A stretch of 64,000 nucleotides of DNA from Camelimonas lactis (GCF_004342915.1 NZ_SLWL01000004.1:62001-126000), one strand, 5' to 3'. Positions 49,590-58,855 are shown, counted from the stretch's first letter. Numbers and translations are program-made. The notes: generated from the letters alone by a model not told the origin.

Positions 49590-50228
49590 ATGAACCGGGC
49601 CGGCGTAATTATCCTGTCAACGCTTGGAGCGGCCACCGGTCTCGCCGGCATCGGCCTGCTTGGCTATGCCGGGCGCCGCTACTGGCAAGCTTCCCGCCGC
49701 CCCCGCGAGCGCTACTACCCCATGCTCGAGACCAGGGACCCGTACGACTTCCTCAATCTACTCAACCACCACTTCCCCCTGTACCCTGGGAATAACATTG
49801 AGCAGGCGCAAGCTTCCGGGGAAACAGGCATGCTGCCTCTCGCCTCCCCTGGGGTTCCGTCCGCACCGCTCTTGCAGCACGTCAGGCGTCCGGCGGACCC
49901 GGAGGGGGCGCCCCCAGGCGACCTCCTGGCCGAATTGTCGCCGGCAACCCAGGCCAGCGTCCACGCGCCCACCGAAGACGCCATGTCTCCAACGCCCGAA
50001 ATATCGGCTCCCGCAGCCGAAGATCTCCTTTCCATCCGCCCGCCGCCAAGCGGTTTCGCAGCCAAGGGCCGCCCACCCATTCCGAAGCCAAGAACCATAT
50101 TCAATCAAGGCTCACCCCAGTCCTCGATGCCACGCGCAGCCGAAAGCGCGCAATACGGACGCGTCGTTCATCATAGCGACCTCACCGACGAAATCCTCAG
50201 TGAGGACAGACTCTGCATCGCCTTTTGA
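49590..50228 (+). CDS. Single-pass membrane protein with Pro/Ser-rich tail, cluster member A
   Basis: 212 residues from ATG 49590 (GAGAGGAG directly upstream; the ATG at 49587 is also possible). One transmembrane helix (VIILSTLGAATGLAGIGLLG, about 5-25) is followed by a basic stretch (RRYWQASRRPRERYYP). The remaining about 170 residues are Pro/Ser/Ala-rich and look disordered, with LLAELSPATQ, PTPEISAPAA and IRPPPSGF. The C-terminus carries SSMPRAAES and GRVVHHSDLTDEIL, which recur in member B. By the positive-inside rule the tail would be cytoplasmic. I recognise no family and assign no function. Confidence 0.75.
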   Translation: MNRAGVIILSTLGAATGLAGIGLLGYAGRRYWQASRRPRERYYPMLETRDPYDFLNLLNHHFPLYPGNNIEQAQASGETGMLPLASPGVPSAPLLQHVRRPADPEGAPPGDLLAELSPATQASVHAPTEDAMSPTPEISAPAAEDLLSIRPPPSGFAAKGRPPIPKPRTIFNQGSPQSSMPRAAESAQYGRVVHHSDLTDEILSEDRLCIAF

Positions 50229-50515
50229 CGCGCTGGGCTGGCGAGACGGGCAAAAAGAGCGCATCGCCGCGCGTTCAAACGCCATGGGTATGCCTCCCAG
50301 GTAATCTGGCCACGCCGGATGGGCTCCTCCGCGAGGCGCGCCCACTGGGGTCGTTCGGCTGAGCAGGACGCTTGCCCGCTTTTCAGATAGCGCGCTGTGA
50401 GGCGACACGGTTTTTCCATCCAGCGGCCAAGGATGGCGGACGTCTGACCCATGCCAGCGCTTGCCGGGAAACGCTGGAAGCCCTTCATGATGGGCGCCGT
50501 CCGAAGGAGATGCTT

Positions 50516-51076
50516 ATGCACCGGAGCGAAATTATCCTGGGAGCGCTTGCAACGTTCGGCGTTATCGGCGCCGGCGGCCTGCTCGGCCATGCCCTGTATC
50601 GTAGCTGGCAAAGCCGTAACACCCTGCAGGGCCCATTCAACGTCAGGTTCCTGGAGCGCGTCGAGGCGCCCTCATCGCCCGGGGCGCAGCCGTTCGTCCC
50701 TGACGAACCGCGGCCCCGCGGAGGGGCAGCGCCATTACTTTTCCCTGTCCGTGAACCGGACCTCCCCATACCACTTCCACGCCACCTCGACCGTTCGGCA
50801 ACCCCGTCGCATGAAGCCCCTCCAGACGACCCCATGCCAGAGTTGTCGCCGGTGGCCCGGAGCAAAGCGCCAGCCGCCGGTGAGGACGGCGCGCCAGCGA
50901 TCCCTGAAATATCGGTTCCGCCGCCCAAGCCGCCGAGAACCTTCAGGCACGACTTCAAGAATGATTCCGGCGCGTCCTCGATGCCCCGCTCGGTCGCAGA
51001 TACGCGAGCCGAACGCGCCGTTTCTCATAGCGCCGCCCATGACGATCTTCTTGAGGCGGGCCTGTTTCCCTTTTGA
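50516..51076 (+). CDS. Single-pass membrane protein with Pro/Ser-rich tail, cluster member B
   Basis: 186 residues from ATG 50516 (AAGGAG 7 nt upstream). The helix IILGALATFGVIGAGGLLGH is followed by ALYRSWQSRN and a Pro-rich tail. MPELSPVARS, IPEISVPPPKPPRTF, ASSMPRSVADTRAERAVSHS and DDLLEAGLFPF align with LAELSPATQ, PTPEISAPAA, SSMPRAAES, GRVVHHS and DEIL of member A in the same order. The two genes are therefore paralogues. The upstream DNA is also alike (GCGCTTGCCGGGAA and TTCATGAT before both starts), as is the DNA after both stops (AATCTGGC), so a segment larger than the gene was duplicated. Function unknown. Confidence 0.75.
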   Translation: MHRSEIILGALATFGVIGAGGLLGHALYRSWQSRNTLQGPFNVRFLERVEAPSSPGAQPFVPDEPRPRGGAAPLLFPVREPDLPIPLPRHLDRSATPSHEAPPDDPMPELSPVARSKAPAAGEDGAPAIPEISVPPPKPPRTFRHDFKNDSGASSMPRSVADTRAERAVSHSAAHDDLLEAGLFPF

Positions 51077-51167
51077 CGCCACGCCGGCGCGTGCCTGCCA
51101 AGGCTGAAACAGCCAGGCGCTGCGAAGTTCAGACGCCAGGCAGCTCCTCGGGCAATCTGGCGGCGGC

Positions 51168-51196
51168 TACGCCGAAAAGCTGTTCAACGCGGCGAC
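51168..51196 (+). pseudogene. Remnant resembling the 3' end of sodB
   Basis: Twenty-five of 29 nt match the last coding bases of sodB (49307-49335), and the encoded residues (YAEKLFNAAT) match YVEKLFNEAT at 8 of 10. No other part of sodB is recognisable upstream. The piece is followed, as in sodB, by a terminator of nearly the same sequence (51246-51271). I take it as a relic of a segmental duplication; chance similarity is possible because it is short. Confidence 0.5.
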
Positions 51197-51245
51197 AGGC
51201 CGACAGGCGCCACACGGCGGGGACATCCCTCACGGCGAGACAGAA

Positions 51246-51271
51246 ACGGTCGCTCCGGCGGCCGTTTTTTT
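51246..51271 (+). terminator. Terminator downstream of cluster member B
   Basis: An 8-bp stem (ACGGTCGC 51246-51253 with GCGGCCGT 51258-51265, one G-T pair), 4-nt loop, then seven T. It resembles the sodB terminator at 49458-49482. The 400-bp gap 51077-51478 contains only this, the remnant before it, and an unexplained spacer after it. Confidence 0.8.
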
Positions 51272-51478
51272 ATGCCCGAAGCCAGGAAGCGCGATGCGGG
51301 CATGATGCGGACGGGATGCCCCAGCGTCGCGCACAGGCATATCCGGGCGGGCCCGGAGCCACGCCTGCCTGACGCCGGTTTCCAGGCCAGACGACCCTGG
51401 CAACTCGCAATGCGCGATAAGCAATCGGATTACAATCCATGCCACATCGCCCCCCTGCCAGCAAAGGACGCCGGACGC

Positions 51479-52180
51479 ATGGGCAGAAATACTCCAATCA
51501 TCGTCGAAATTGGCGGGCTGGCTCTCCTGGTCGGAGGAGCAGGCCTCGGCTTCTATTTCCTGGACCGCTGTAGCGGCAGAGGAGCGCCTTCGCCAACTCC
51601 GGGCCCCAACGGCTCCCAGCGCGTTCGCCGGTCCAGTGGGGCCGCGCAGTATGAAACGCAAGCGCCAGACGGAATAGTGACGCTCCGGCTTGGCGGCGAT
51701 GGCGTATCCGCCATGCCCGGATCAGCCGCTTATTCCGTTCTGGGAGAGATCCGCAGGCCTCCGCCGGGCTATCAGGAAAGAGAAGAATCTCCGCCGCCCT
51801 ATTCGGAACCGACAACACGTCACGCGACGTTTGCGGATTCGCCAGGGGAAATCCTGACAACAGGCGATGTGGCCGGCGACACCACCGCTCTCGCAGGAGA
51901 ACAGGGCGCCATTGCACAGTTCCCGTTGAGCGCTCCCCAACCTTTCAGCGCAACCATGCGTCGGCACACGGAAATCGGTCCGCCGTCCTCGAATCCATCA
52001 CGCGACGTCCGGCGCCCAGGTTCAAGGTCCGCGTCAATGACCAGCAGCGATTCCGCCGCCCCATCCCTCCCGGCGGCGGCGCCCGGGGCCCGACAGGCGT
52101 CGCGGGTCGGCAGCGGAGACGCCGCTGTTTCCGACGCAGGCTGGGATGCCCTGAGGTTCACTGAGGGATTTTTTGTGTAA
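51479..52180 (+). CDS. Single-pass membrane protein with Pro/Ser-rich tail, cluster member C
   Basis: 233 residues from ATG 51479 (AAGGA about 10 nt upstream). The helix IIVEIGGLALLVGGAGLGFY is followed by FLDRCSGRGAPSPTPGPNGS. The tail includes RRPPPGYQEREESPPPYSEP, which contains a PPxY motif (PPPY) and PPPGY. The C-terminus (SMTSSDSAAPSLPAAAPGAR, then QASRVGSGD, GWDALRFTEGFFV) has only faint similarity to A and B (SM-, RV- and aromatic end). The organisation is the same, so I class it as a divergent member or a look-alike. Function unknown. Confidence 0.7.
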   Translation: MGRNTPIIVEIGGLALLVGGAGLGFYFLDRCSGRGAPSPTPGPNGSQRVRRSSGAAQYETQAPDGIVTLRLGGDGVSAMPGSAAYSVLGEIRRPPPGYQEREESPPPYSEPTTRHATFADSPGEILTTGDVAGDTTALAGEQGAIAQFPLSAPQPFSATMRRHTEIGPPSSNPSRDVRRPGSRSASMTSSDSAAPSLPAAAPGARQASRVGSGDAAVSDAGWDALRFTEGFFV

Positions 52181-52375
52181 GGCGCGTGGGCGGGTTGCAG
52201 GGGGCGATCGGGAGCGCCTCCCCGAGCAGACGGGTGGGAGCCCCCATCGCATATGAGAAAAAGGCGATCGCACAGTGCGCCTCCGTCTTATATCGTGAGA
52301 CCAGCTGCTGAATACACTGGCTTTTAGGCCTCATGCCGTCTATTCAATACTTATAAAAAATAGAAGGAAATAAAA

Positions 52376-52999
52376 ATGGGATACTCAAGTGATAAAATGC
52401 AGGGTCAACACTACATTATGTTGGGGATAGTTACAGGACTCGTGGCTGGCATTCCAATTGGAATGCTATTTTATTATTGTTGCTTTGCTGATCGCAATCG
52501 GGCGTCCGCGGATCAAAGATTACAAGCAGATACGGCCGATTGGGGGAGACGCGCCCCCGTTCCAAACTATTTGGAGGCGCTCGGACGCCCAAGTATAACG
52601 CCTCCCCCCGGATATGACAGGGGCAGCCGCATCTCGTCTGATTCACCATCACCCCGTGCGAGTGCATTGTTAGACCATGGCCAGAGTTCTTATTCCGGGG
52701 ACGACAGCTTCGACCCTACGCGTCCGGACGCCTCCGGCGAAGCTCCACCAGCCGATTTCCCCTTCATCGATGAGAGTCTGGAAACAAGCATCGGCCCCAT
52801 CCCCTCCACCAGCGCCGCCATCACCGGTGAGCGTTCAGACCTGGCGCAGAATTTATTGCATACCCTGGAAGCGCCCCGGGCGACAGGCCCAGCCTCCATG
52901 CCCAGTGGAGCCCAAGGCGTGCATGCAGGCCGCGTGTCCTACCGTCGCGGAGAGCGGGGATTGGACGGAATGATTGACCTGGGCCTGGATGTCGTCTGA
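52376..52999 (+). CDS. Single-pass membrane protein with Pro/Ser-rich tail, cluster member D
   Basis: 207 residues from ATG 52376 (AGAAGGAA upstream). The helix LGIVTGLVAGIPIGMLFYYC is followed by CFADRNRASADQR. The tail has NYLEALGRPSITPPPGYDRG, which shares PPPGY with member C, and ends ASMPSGAQGVHAGRVSYRRG, echoing SSMPR..RVV of A. The upstream 100 bp and the first about 45 codons are clearly AT-rich (ATA, TTA, AGT, AAT codons), unlike the GC-rich second half and the neighbours. This suggests a recombined or recently acquired 5' part. Function unknown. Confidence 0.7.
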   Translation: MGYSSDKMQGQHYIMLGIVTGLVAGIPIGMLFYYCCFADRNRASADQRLQADTADWGRRAPVPNYLEALGRPSITPPPGYDRGSRISSDSPSPRASALLDHGQSSYSGDDSFDPTRPDASGEAPPADFPFIDESLETSIGPIPSTSAAITGERSDLAQNLLHTLEAPRATGPASMPSGAQGVHAGRVSYRRGERGLDGMIDLGLDVV

Positions 53000-53087
53000 A
53001 TCCCGCCGGCAGCGAGCCGTTAAGCAATTCGCCTTATTCGGCTGACAGGATCAGGCCCCGATCCTGGCCTTCATGGGCGACCTTCAC

Positions 53088-54617
53088 ATGCTGCGCAAAA
53101 TTCTTTCCTTCAGCGGTTTCACCCTGCTGTCCCGTCTCACCGGCTTTCTGCGCGACGTGATGATGGCGGCGGTGATGGGGGCCGGGCCGCTGATGGATGC
53201 GTTCGCCATCGCCTTCAAGCTGCCCAACCATTTTCGCGCCATCTTCGGCGAGGGCGCGTTCAACAGCGCCTTCGTGCCGGCCTATTCGCACGTGCGCGCC
53301 CAGGGCGGCGAGGCGGCGGCGCGCAGCTTCGCCGACCGGCTGTTCACCGGCATGCTGCTCGTCCAGCTGATCGTGCTGGCGCTGGCGCTGGTTTTCATGG
53401 GGCAACTGGTCAGCCTGCTGGCGCCCGGCTTCACCGACGATCCCGCCCAGTTCGCCTTCACGGTGACGCTGACGCGCATCACCTTCCCCTACCTGCTGTT
53501 CATGACCCTGGTGACGCTGGTCACCGGCGAGCTGAACGCGTCCGACCGCTATGCAGCAGGGGCTTTTGCCCCGGTGCTGCTCAATCTGGCGATGATCGGC
53601 GGCCTCGCTCTCGCCTTCCTGTTTCCCACCAGCGCCCACGCCGTCGCCTGGGCGGTGACGGTTTCCGGCGCCCTGCAGCTGGCGCTGGTGATGGCGGACG
53701 CAAAGCGCGCCGGCCTGTTTCCCCGGCTGCGCCGCTTTGTCTGGGACAGCCAGATGAGCCGGTTCTTCCGCACCCTGGGACCCGCGATCATCGGCTCGGC
53801 CGGCGTGCAGATCGCCATGTTCGCCGACACCATCATCGCCACGTTGCTGCCCGCTGGCGCGGTGTCATCGATCTATTTCGCAGATCGCATTTACCAGTTG
53901 CCCATTGGCATCATCGGCATCGCCGTGGGCACGGTGATCATGACCGAGATGAGCCGTCGCCTCGCCGCCGGCGATGAAGCCGGGGCGCACCGGGCGCAGA
54001 ACCGGGCCATGGCGCTCACCCTGGTGGCCGCCGCGCCCTTCGCCTGCGCCTTCCTGGTCATTCCCACGCTGATCATGGAGGCGCTGTTCGCGCGCGGCGC
54101 CTTCACGGCGGCGAACGCGGCGGCCGCCGGCCAGGTGCTGGCCGCCTACGCCGTGGGCCTGCCGGCGATCGTGCTGATCCGCTCCGCCGTCTCCAGCTTC
54201 TACGGCCGGCGGGACACCATGACGCCGCTGATCGCCTCGCTGTCGGCGGTGGCGGTGAACGTCGTGCTGAAGATCCTGCTCACCAGCCATTTCGGCGCGC
54301 CCGGGCTGGCCATGGCCACCAGCGTCGGCGCATGGGTCAACCTGGGCCTGCTCGTGCTGCTGGCCAGCCGGCGCGGCTGGATGGGCGCGGATTCATATTT
54401 CATCAAAACCGTGTTCTGCGTCGCCCTCGCCACCCTGGCGCTCGCCGTCGCCGCATGGGCGCTGGAACCGCACGCCGCCCGGGTGGCCGAACTGGCCCCG
54501 CGCTGGCGCAAGGAAACCCATTTGGGGCTGCTGGGGGCCGCCGGGGCCGTGATTTACGCCGGCGCGCTGCTGATGGCGCTGCGCCTCTCGGGCGTGCGGT
54601 TCCGCGGCCTGCGGTAA
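53088..54617 (+). CDS. murJ: Lipid II flippase MurJ
   Basis: 509 residues from ATG 53088. LRKILSFSGFTLLSRLTGFL, RDVMMAAVMGAGPLMDAFAI, AFKLPNHFRAIFGEGAFNSA and FVPAYSHVR are the MurJ N-terminus. About 14 transmembrane helices are visible, among them LVQLIVLALALVFMGQLVSL and YFADRIYQLPIGIIGIAVGT. It moves lipid II across the inner membrane for peptidoglycan synthesis. The start at 53073 would add five residues. Genes for transpeptidation and transglycosylation lie elsewhere in the window. Confidence 0.95.
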   Translation: MLRKILSFSGFTLLSRLTGFLRDVMMAAVMGAGPLMDAFAIAFKLPNHFRAIFGEGAFNSAFVPAYSHVRAQGGEAAARSFADRLFTGMLLVQLIVLALALVFMGQLVSLLAPGFTDDPAQFAFTVTLTRITFPYLLFMTLVTLVTGELNASDRYAAGAFAPVLLNLAMIGGLALAFLFPTSAHAVAWAVTVSGALQLALVMADAKRAGLFPRLRRFVWDSQMSRFFRTLGPAIIGSAGVQIAMFADTIIATLLPAGAVSSIYFADRIYQLPIGIIGIAVGTVIMTEMSRRLAAGDEAGAHRAQNRAMALTLVAAAPFACAFLVIPTLIMEALFARGAFTAANAAAAGQVLAAYAVGLPAIVLIRSAVSSFYGRRDTMTPLIASLSAVAVNVVLKILLTSHFGAPGLAMATSVGAWVNLGLLVLLASRRGWMGADSYFIKTVFCVALATLALAVAAWALEPHAARVAELAPRWRKETHLGLLGAAGAVIYAGALLMALRLSGVRFRGLR

Positions 54618-54699
54618 AAGGGCCAGCGGTAACGGGAGTTGCGCTGAAGGGACGACGCGCGCGGCCCGCGCCGCCACAGCCCGCCTGCGCGCCGGATGG

Positions 54700-55287
54700 C
54701 TATTCCGGTTTGGGCAGGCGGTTGGCCTGGCTGAGGGCGAGTTTCCAGCCGCCCTTGTCGCGCACATACAGGGTGAGCCACTGGAATGCGTCGCCCTTGC
54801 CCTTGCGCCGGCTGTCCCTGATGACGCTGACGCCGCTCAGCACGGCCGTGTCCGGGCTGAAAGTCTCCACAAGCGCCTGATCGGTGGACGCCAGTTCGAC
54901 GCCGTTCTGGCCGGACAGCAGCAGATCAATCCGCTCCTTTTTTGTCTCGGCCCGGCCGGTTTCGCGCAGATGGGTGAAGCGGTCGTGATACATCGCCTCC
55001 AGGGCGGCCCGATCCTTGCGGGCGATGGCGTCCTTCATCCTGCGGCGCAAATCGAGAATCTGGTCGGCGACGCGCGCCTCCTTCGGCGCGTCCGGCGCGC
55101 CGTCCTTGCTGGCGGCGGGGCCGACGGGCGCGCCGGAGGTCCCGGCCGGCGGCGGGGCGGCGGGCGCCGGCGGCTTTGACTCCGCCGCCGCGCCCATCGT
55201 CGTCATGCCCGTCATCGCCGCCGTCGCGGCCAGCACCGCCGCCAGCGTCAGGCCCAGGACAGGCCTCTGCCCATTCCGTACAGTCAT
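54700..55287 (-). CDS. Exported NTF2-like (DUF4440-type) protein
   Basis: 195 residues. A signal peptide (RPVLGLTLAAVLAATAAM) is followed by an Ala/Pro linker of about 40 residues. The NTF2-like domain is RRRMKDAIARKDRAALEAMY, HDRFTHLRETGRAETKKERI, then TAVLSGVSVIRDSRRKGKGD and FQWLTLYVRDKGGWKLALSQ. Such domains often bind small molecules in the periplasm; no specific ligand can be named. It lies 37 nt upstream of, and convergent in order with, the M20 peptidase on the same strand, without a clear terminator between. Confidence 0.8.
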   Translation of the reverse strand: MTVRNGQRPVLGLTLAAVLAATAAMTGMTTMGAAAESKPPAPAAPPPAGTSGAPVGPAASKDGAPDAPKEARVADQILDLRRRMKDAIARKDRAALEAMYHDRFTHLRETGRAETKKERIDLLLSGQNGVELASTDQALVETFSPDTAVLSGVSVIRDSRRKGKGDAFQWLTLYVRDKGGWKLALSQANRLPKPE

Positions 55288-55324
55288 GCGTCCCTCATCC
55301 CTGTCTGTTGTTTTTATCGCCCGT

Positions 55325-56719
55325 TCAGGCTGAAAGCGCCGCGAGGATGCGCGCCCAGCTGCGCGAACCCTTGTGGAAGCTGGTCAGGTCATATTTCTCG
55401 TTCGGCGAGTGGATGCGGTCGTCATCAAGACCGAACCCCACCAGCAGGGTGTCCACGCCAAGCAGGCGGCGAAAATCGCCGACAATCGGGATGGAGCCGC
55501 CGGAACCGATGGTCACCGCCGGACGGCCCCATTCGTCAGCCAGGGCGGCGGCGGCTTTTTTCAGGTCCGGCAGATCGAAGGGCAGCGCAATGGCCCGGCT
55601 GGCGCCATGATCGCCGAACGTCGCCGTGCAGTCGGCCGGCAACATGGATTTCACATAGGCGCGAAAACTGTCGCGCACCTTCTGCGGGTCCTGATCGCCC
55701 ACCAGGCGGAACGACAGCTTGGCCGTTGCCTCCGCCGCGATCACCGTCTTGGCGCCGGGGCCGGTGTAACCGCCGAAAATGCCGTTGACGTCGCAGGTCG
55801 GGCGCGACTGGATCTGCTCGATGACCATGCGGTCGCGCTCGCCCGCCGGCTCCGACAGGCCCACCGGCCCGAGGAAACGGGCGGCGTCGAGGCCAAGGCC
55901 GCGCCACTGCGCCAGCACCTCCGGCGGCGTTTCGGGCACGCCGTCATAGAAGCCGGGCAGCGTCACCCGGCCGGCGTCATCGTGCAGGCCGGCGATGATG
56001 CGCGACAGCACGCGGATGGGGTTCTGCGCCGCGCCGCCGAACAGGCCGGAATGCAGGTCGCGATCCGCCGCGCGGATGGTGACTTCCTCATAGACGAGGC
56101 CACGCAGGCCAACGGTAATGGCCGGCGTATGAACGTCCCACATGCCGGTGTCGCAGACCAGGGCCACGTCAGCCCCCAGTTCGGCGCGATGGGCGTCGAC
56201 GAAGGCAGGGGTGTTCTTCGAGCCGACCTCCTCCTCGCCCTCGACCATGATGGTGACGTCGACCGGCAGTTCGCCATGCACCGCGCGCCAGGCGCGGCAA
56301 GCCTCGACAAAGGTCATCACCTGGCCCTTGTCGTCGGCGGCGCCACGGGCGACGATCGCCCGGCGACCATCGGCCAGGGTGACGATCCGCGGCTCGAACG
56401 GCGGGCTGTCCCACAGTTCCAGCGGCTCCGGCGGCTGCACGTCATAATGACCGTAGAACAGCACGCGCGGCTTGCCGGTGTCCGGGGTTTTCGCCAGCAC
56501 GATGGGGTGGCCGGGGGTGTCGCGCACCTGGGCGGCGAAGCCCAGGGGCTCCAGGGCGCCGCGCAGCCAGTCCGCCGCCGCGCGGCAGTCCGGGGCGTGG
56601 GCCGGATCGGTGGAGATCGACGGAATGCGCAGCCAGGAGGACAGCCGTTGCAGGGACGCCTCCAGATCGGCGTCGAGGTGCGCGAGAACGGCGTCGAGCC
56701 GATCGTTGTCGTCAGCCAT
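55325..56719 (-). CDS. M20-family metallo-dipeptidase
   Basis: 464 residues from ATG 56719 (GGAG 7 nt upstream). Zinc-site motifs are RVLFYGHYDVQPPEPLELWD, VARGAADDKGQVMTFVEACR with the bridging Asp, and VTIMVEGEEEVGSKNTPAFV with the catalytic Glu pair. SGLFGGAAQNPIRVLSRIIA and IGSGGSIPIVGDFRRLLGVD are typical of the dipeptidase subgroup. It hydrolyses small peptides in the cytoplasm; substrate unknown. The longer frame to 56776 has no ribosome site. Confidence 0.93.
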   Translation of the reverse strand: MADDNDRLDAVLAHLDADLEASLQRLSSWLRIPSISTDPAHAPDCRAAADWLRGALEPLGFAAQVRDTPGHPIVLAKTPDTGKPRVLFYGHYDVQPPEPLELWDSPPFEPRIVTLADGRRAIVARGAADDKGQVMTFVEACRAWRAVHGELPVDVTIMVEGEEEVGSKNTPAFVDAHRAELGADVALVCDTGMWDVHTPAITVGLRGLVYEEVTIRAADRDLHSGLFGGAAQNPIRVLSRIIAGLHDDAGRVTLPGFYDGVPETPPEVLAQWRGLGLDAARFLGPVGLSEPAGERDRMVIEQIQSRPTCDVNGIFGGYTGPGAKTVIAAEATAKLSFRLVGDQDPQKVRDSFRAYVKSMLPADCTATFGDHGASRAIALPFDLPDLKKAAAALADEWGRPAVTIGSGGSIPIVGDFRRLLGVDTLLVGFGLDDDRIHSPNEKYDLTSFHKGSRSWARILAALSA

Positions 56720-57110
56720 GAAAATCTCCTGCGCCGGGCGATGTCCGGTCGCCTGAACCGGGATTTGCCCCGCCATGATTTACACACGTTATAGGACGGG
56801 TTTCCCTGCCCCGCCATGCCAGCGCCGGCTGCGGGCATCCACAAACGGCTGCCGACGCTGACGTGCAGGCGCGGCGTGACGTGGACCGCCGGGGCAAGCC
56901 CGGCGTGACGCGCTGGCGTAACCCCGGGCCCGGAGGCTGGACATCCGCGAACGGGCCTTCGATGCCCGGACGCGAGCCGCCGGGCAGGGCGTGACAGGCA
57001 GGCCATGACGGGGCGGAGAGGCGCGGCCTTCCCGCCCTGCGCCAGAACCTGGTAACGCCCCCAGGAAGAACATCGTCGACGGGCCGCCGCGTCCCCCAGT
57101 TGGGGACGGC
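56720..57110. other. Intergenic region with a GC-rich palindrome
   Basis: No gene is visible. A perfect 6-bp inverted repeat (GCCGGG 56888-56893, CCCGGC 56899-56904) with a 5-nt loop lies in the middle. It has no T tract, so it may be a terminator-like or repetitive palindromic element at the end of the HerA-like gene. Two more CCCGGGC-type motifs are nearby. Confidence 0.4.
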
Positions 57111-58619
57111 TCAGCGCTTGCCGATGCCAAAAACCCCCTTGAGGATGGCGTTGCCGATTTTCGTGCCGATGGTGCGGGCGGCGGATGAGGCCGCGTTGGT
57201 GATCACCTTTTCCGTCAGGCTCTGGCCGCGCCGGCCCTTGCCGGAGCCACCGCCCAGCACGCCGCCGAGCATGCTGTCCAGCAGGCCGCCAGATGCGCCG
57301 CCCTCCTCTGCGTCTGGCGCGGCGGCGCCGTCCAGCTCGGCGATGCGGTCCCTGGCGCTCTTGCGCGGTTGCGCGGCGAAATGCTCCGGCCGGAACGGGC
57401 TGGCGGCGATGACCGCCTGACGCTCCTGCGGCGAGATGGCGCCGACGCGGGCCGATGGCGGCGCGATGAGCGTGCGCTCGACCATGGACGGCGTGCCCTT
57501 GCCTTCCAGCACCGAGACCAGCGCCTCGCCCACCGCCAGCTCGGTGATGACCTTCGCCGCATCGAAAGCCGGGTTCTGGCGGAAGGTGTCGGCGGCGGAG
57601 CGGACCGCCTTCTGGTCGCGCGGGGTGAAGGCGCGCAGGGCGTGCTGGACGCGATTGCCAAGCTGGGCCAGCACCGTTTCCGGCACATCCAGCGGGTTCT
57701 GGGTGACGAAATACACGCCGACGCCCCTGGAGCGGATCAGCCGCACCACCCGCTCGATCTGGTCGAGCAGCGCCTTCGGCGCGTCGGAGAACAGCAGGTG
57801 CGCTTCATCGAAGAAGAAGGCCAGCTTCGGCTTGTCCGGATCGCCGATCTCGGGCAGCGCGTCGAACAGCGAGGTCAGCAGCCAGAGCAGGAAAGTGGCG
57901 TAGAGCCGCGGGCTGTTCATCAATTTGTCGGCGGCGAGAATATTGATGACGCCGCGGCCGCTGGCCGGATCAACCCGTAACAGGTCGCTGATGTCCATGC
58001 CCGGCGCGCCAAAGAACTGGTCCGCGCCCTGGTTTTCCAGCACCAGCAACTGGCGCTGGATGGCCCCCACCGACTGGCTGGCCACGTTGCCGTAGGTCGC
58101 GGCCAGGGTTTTGGCGTTCTGCCCCACATAGACCAGCAGGGCGCGCAGGTCGGCAAGGTCGATCAGGGGGATCTGCTGCTCCTGCGCCACGCGGAAGGCG
58201 ATGTTGAGCACGCCCTCCTGGGTGTCGTTCAGTTCGAGCAGCCGGGCGACCAGCAGCGGCCCCATGTCGGACACGGAGGCGCGCACCGGATGCCCCTGAA
58301 CGCCAAACAGATCCCAGAACACCACCGGGAACTGCTCGGCGACATAAGGGAAGCCGAATTCCTCAGCCCGTTTGACAAAGGCCGGCTGGGCGTCGCCCTT
58401 CTGGGAAACTCCGGACAGGTCGCCCTTGATGTCGGCGGCGAACACGGCGACCCCGGCGCGGGACAGGCCCTCGGCCAGCACCTGCAGGGTGACGGTCTTG
58501 CCCGTGCCCGTGGCGCCGGCCACCAGACCATGCCGGTTGGCGAGGCGCAGCGACAGGGATTGCGGTTCCGGATCGGGGCCGTTGCTGAGGCCGATCAGAA
58601 CATAGCCATCGTCCGCCAT
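57111..58619 (-). CDS. HerA-like DNA translocase/ATPase (DUF853 family)
   Basis: 502 residues. Walker A is [20 protein letters not shown] (35-42 GATGTGKT). [44 protein letters not shown]-type [20 protein letters not shown] and Walker [21 protein letters not shown] follow. [20 protein letters not shown] and [20 protein letters not shown] complete the helicase core. The last about 70 residues have a Gly-rich stretch and a basic helix. It matches YjgR of Escherichia coli in pattern; role unknown. It lies alone, divergent from mutA. Confidence 0.94.
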   Translation of the reverse strand: MADDGYVLIGLSNGPDPEPQSLSLRLANRHGLVAGATGTGKTVTLQVLAEGLSRAGVAVFAADIKGDLSGVSQKGDAQPAFVKRAEEFGFPYVAEQFPVVFWDLFGVQGHPVRASVSDMGPLLVARLLELNDTQEGVLNIAFRVAQEQQIPLIDLADLRALLVYVGQNAKTLAATYGNVASQSVGAIQRQLLVLENQGADQFFGAPGMDISDLLRVDPASGRGVINILAADKLMNSPRLYATFLLWLLTSLFDALPEIGDPDKPKLAFFFDEAHLLFSDAPKALLDQIERVVRLIRSRGVGVYFVTQNPLDVPETVLAQLGNRVQHALRAFTPRDQKAVRSAADTFRQNPAFDAAKVITELAVGEALVSVLEGKGTPSMVERTLIAPPSARVGAISPQERQAVIAASPFRPEHFAAQPRKSARDRIAELDGAAAPDAEEGGASGGLLDSMLGGVLGGGSGKGRRGQSLTEKVITNAASSAARTIGTKIGNAILKGVFGIGKR

Positions 58620-58855
58620 TGCGTCTCCCCGATTCAGTTTTCACCCGGCTTTATATAACAGCAGCGGCGAACCGGCGCCAAAGGCGCGCGCCGCCGCCCT
58701 TCAGGGAGCAACGGGGCGGCCTGCGGAAGGTCGCGTCGCCCGGTTATTTCGCCGCCCCAACTGCTTTCATTTGAACAAACGCTTGAACACCTGGCGCATC
58801 ATGGCCTAAACCGGCGCGGCTCCCATGGGGTGGCGACGACGTCATCGCTTTGTGT

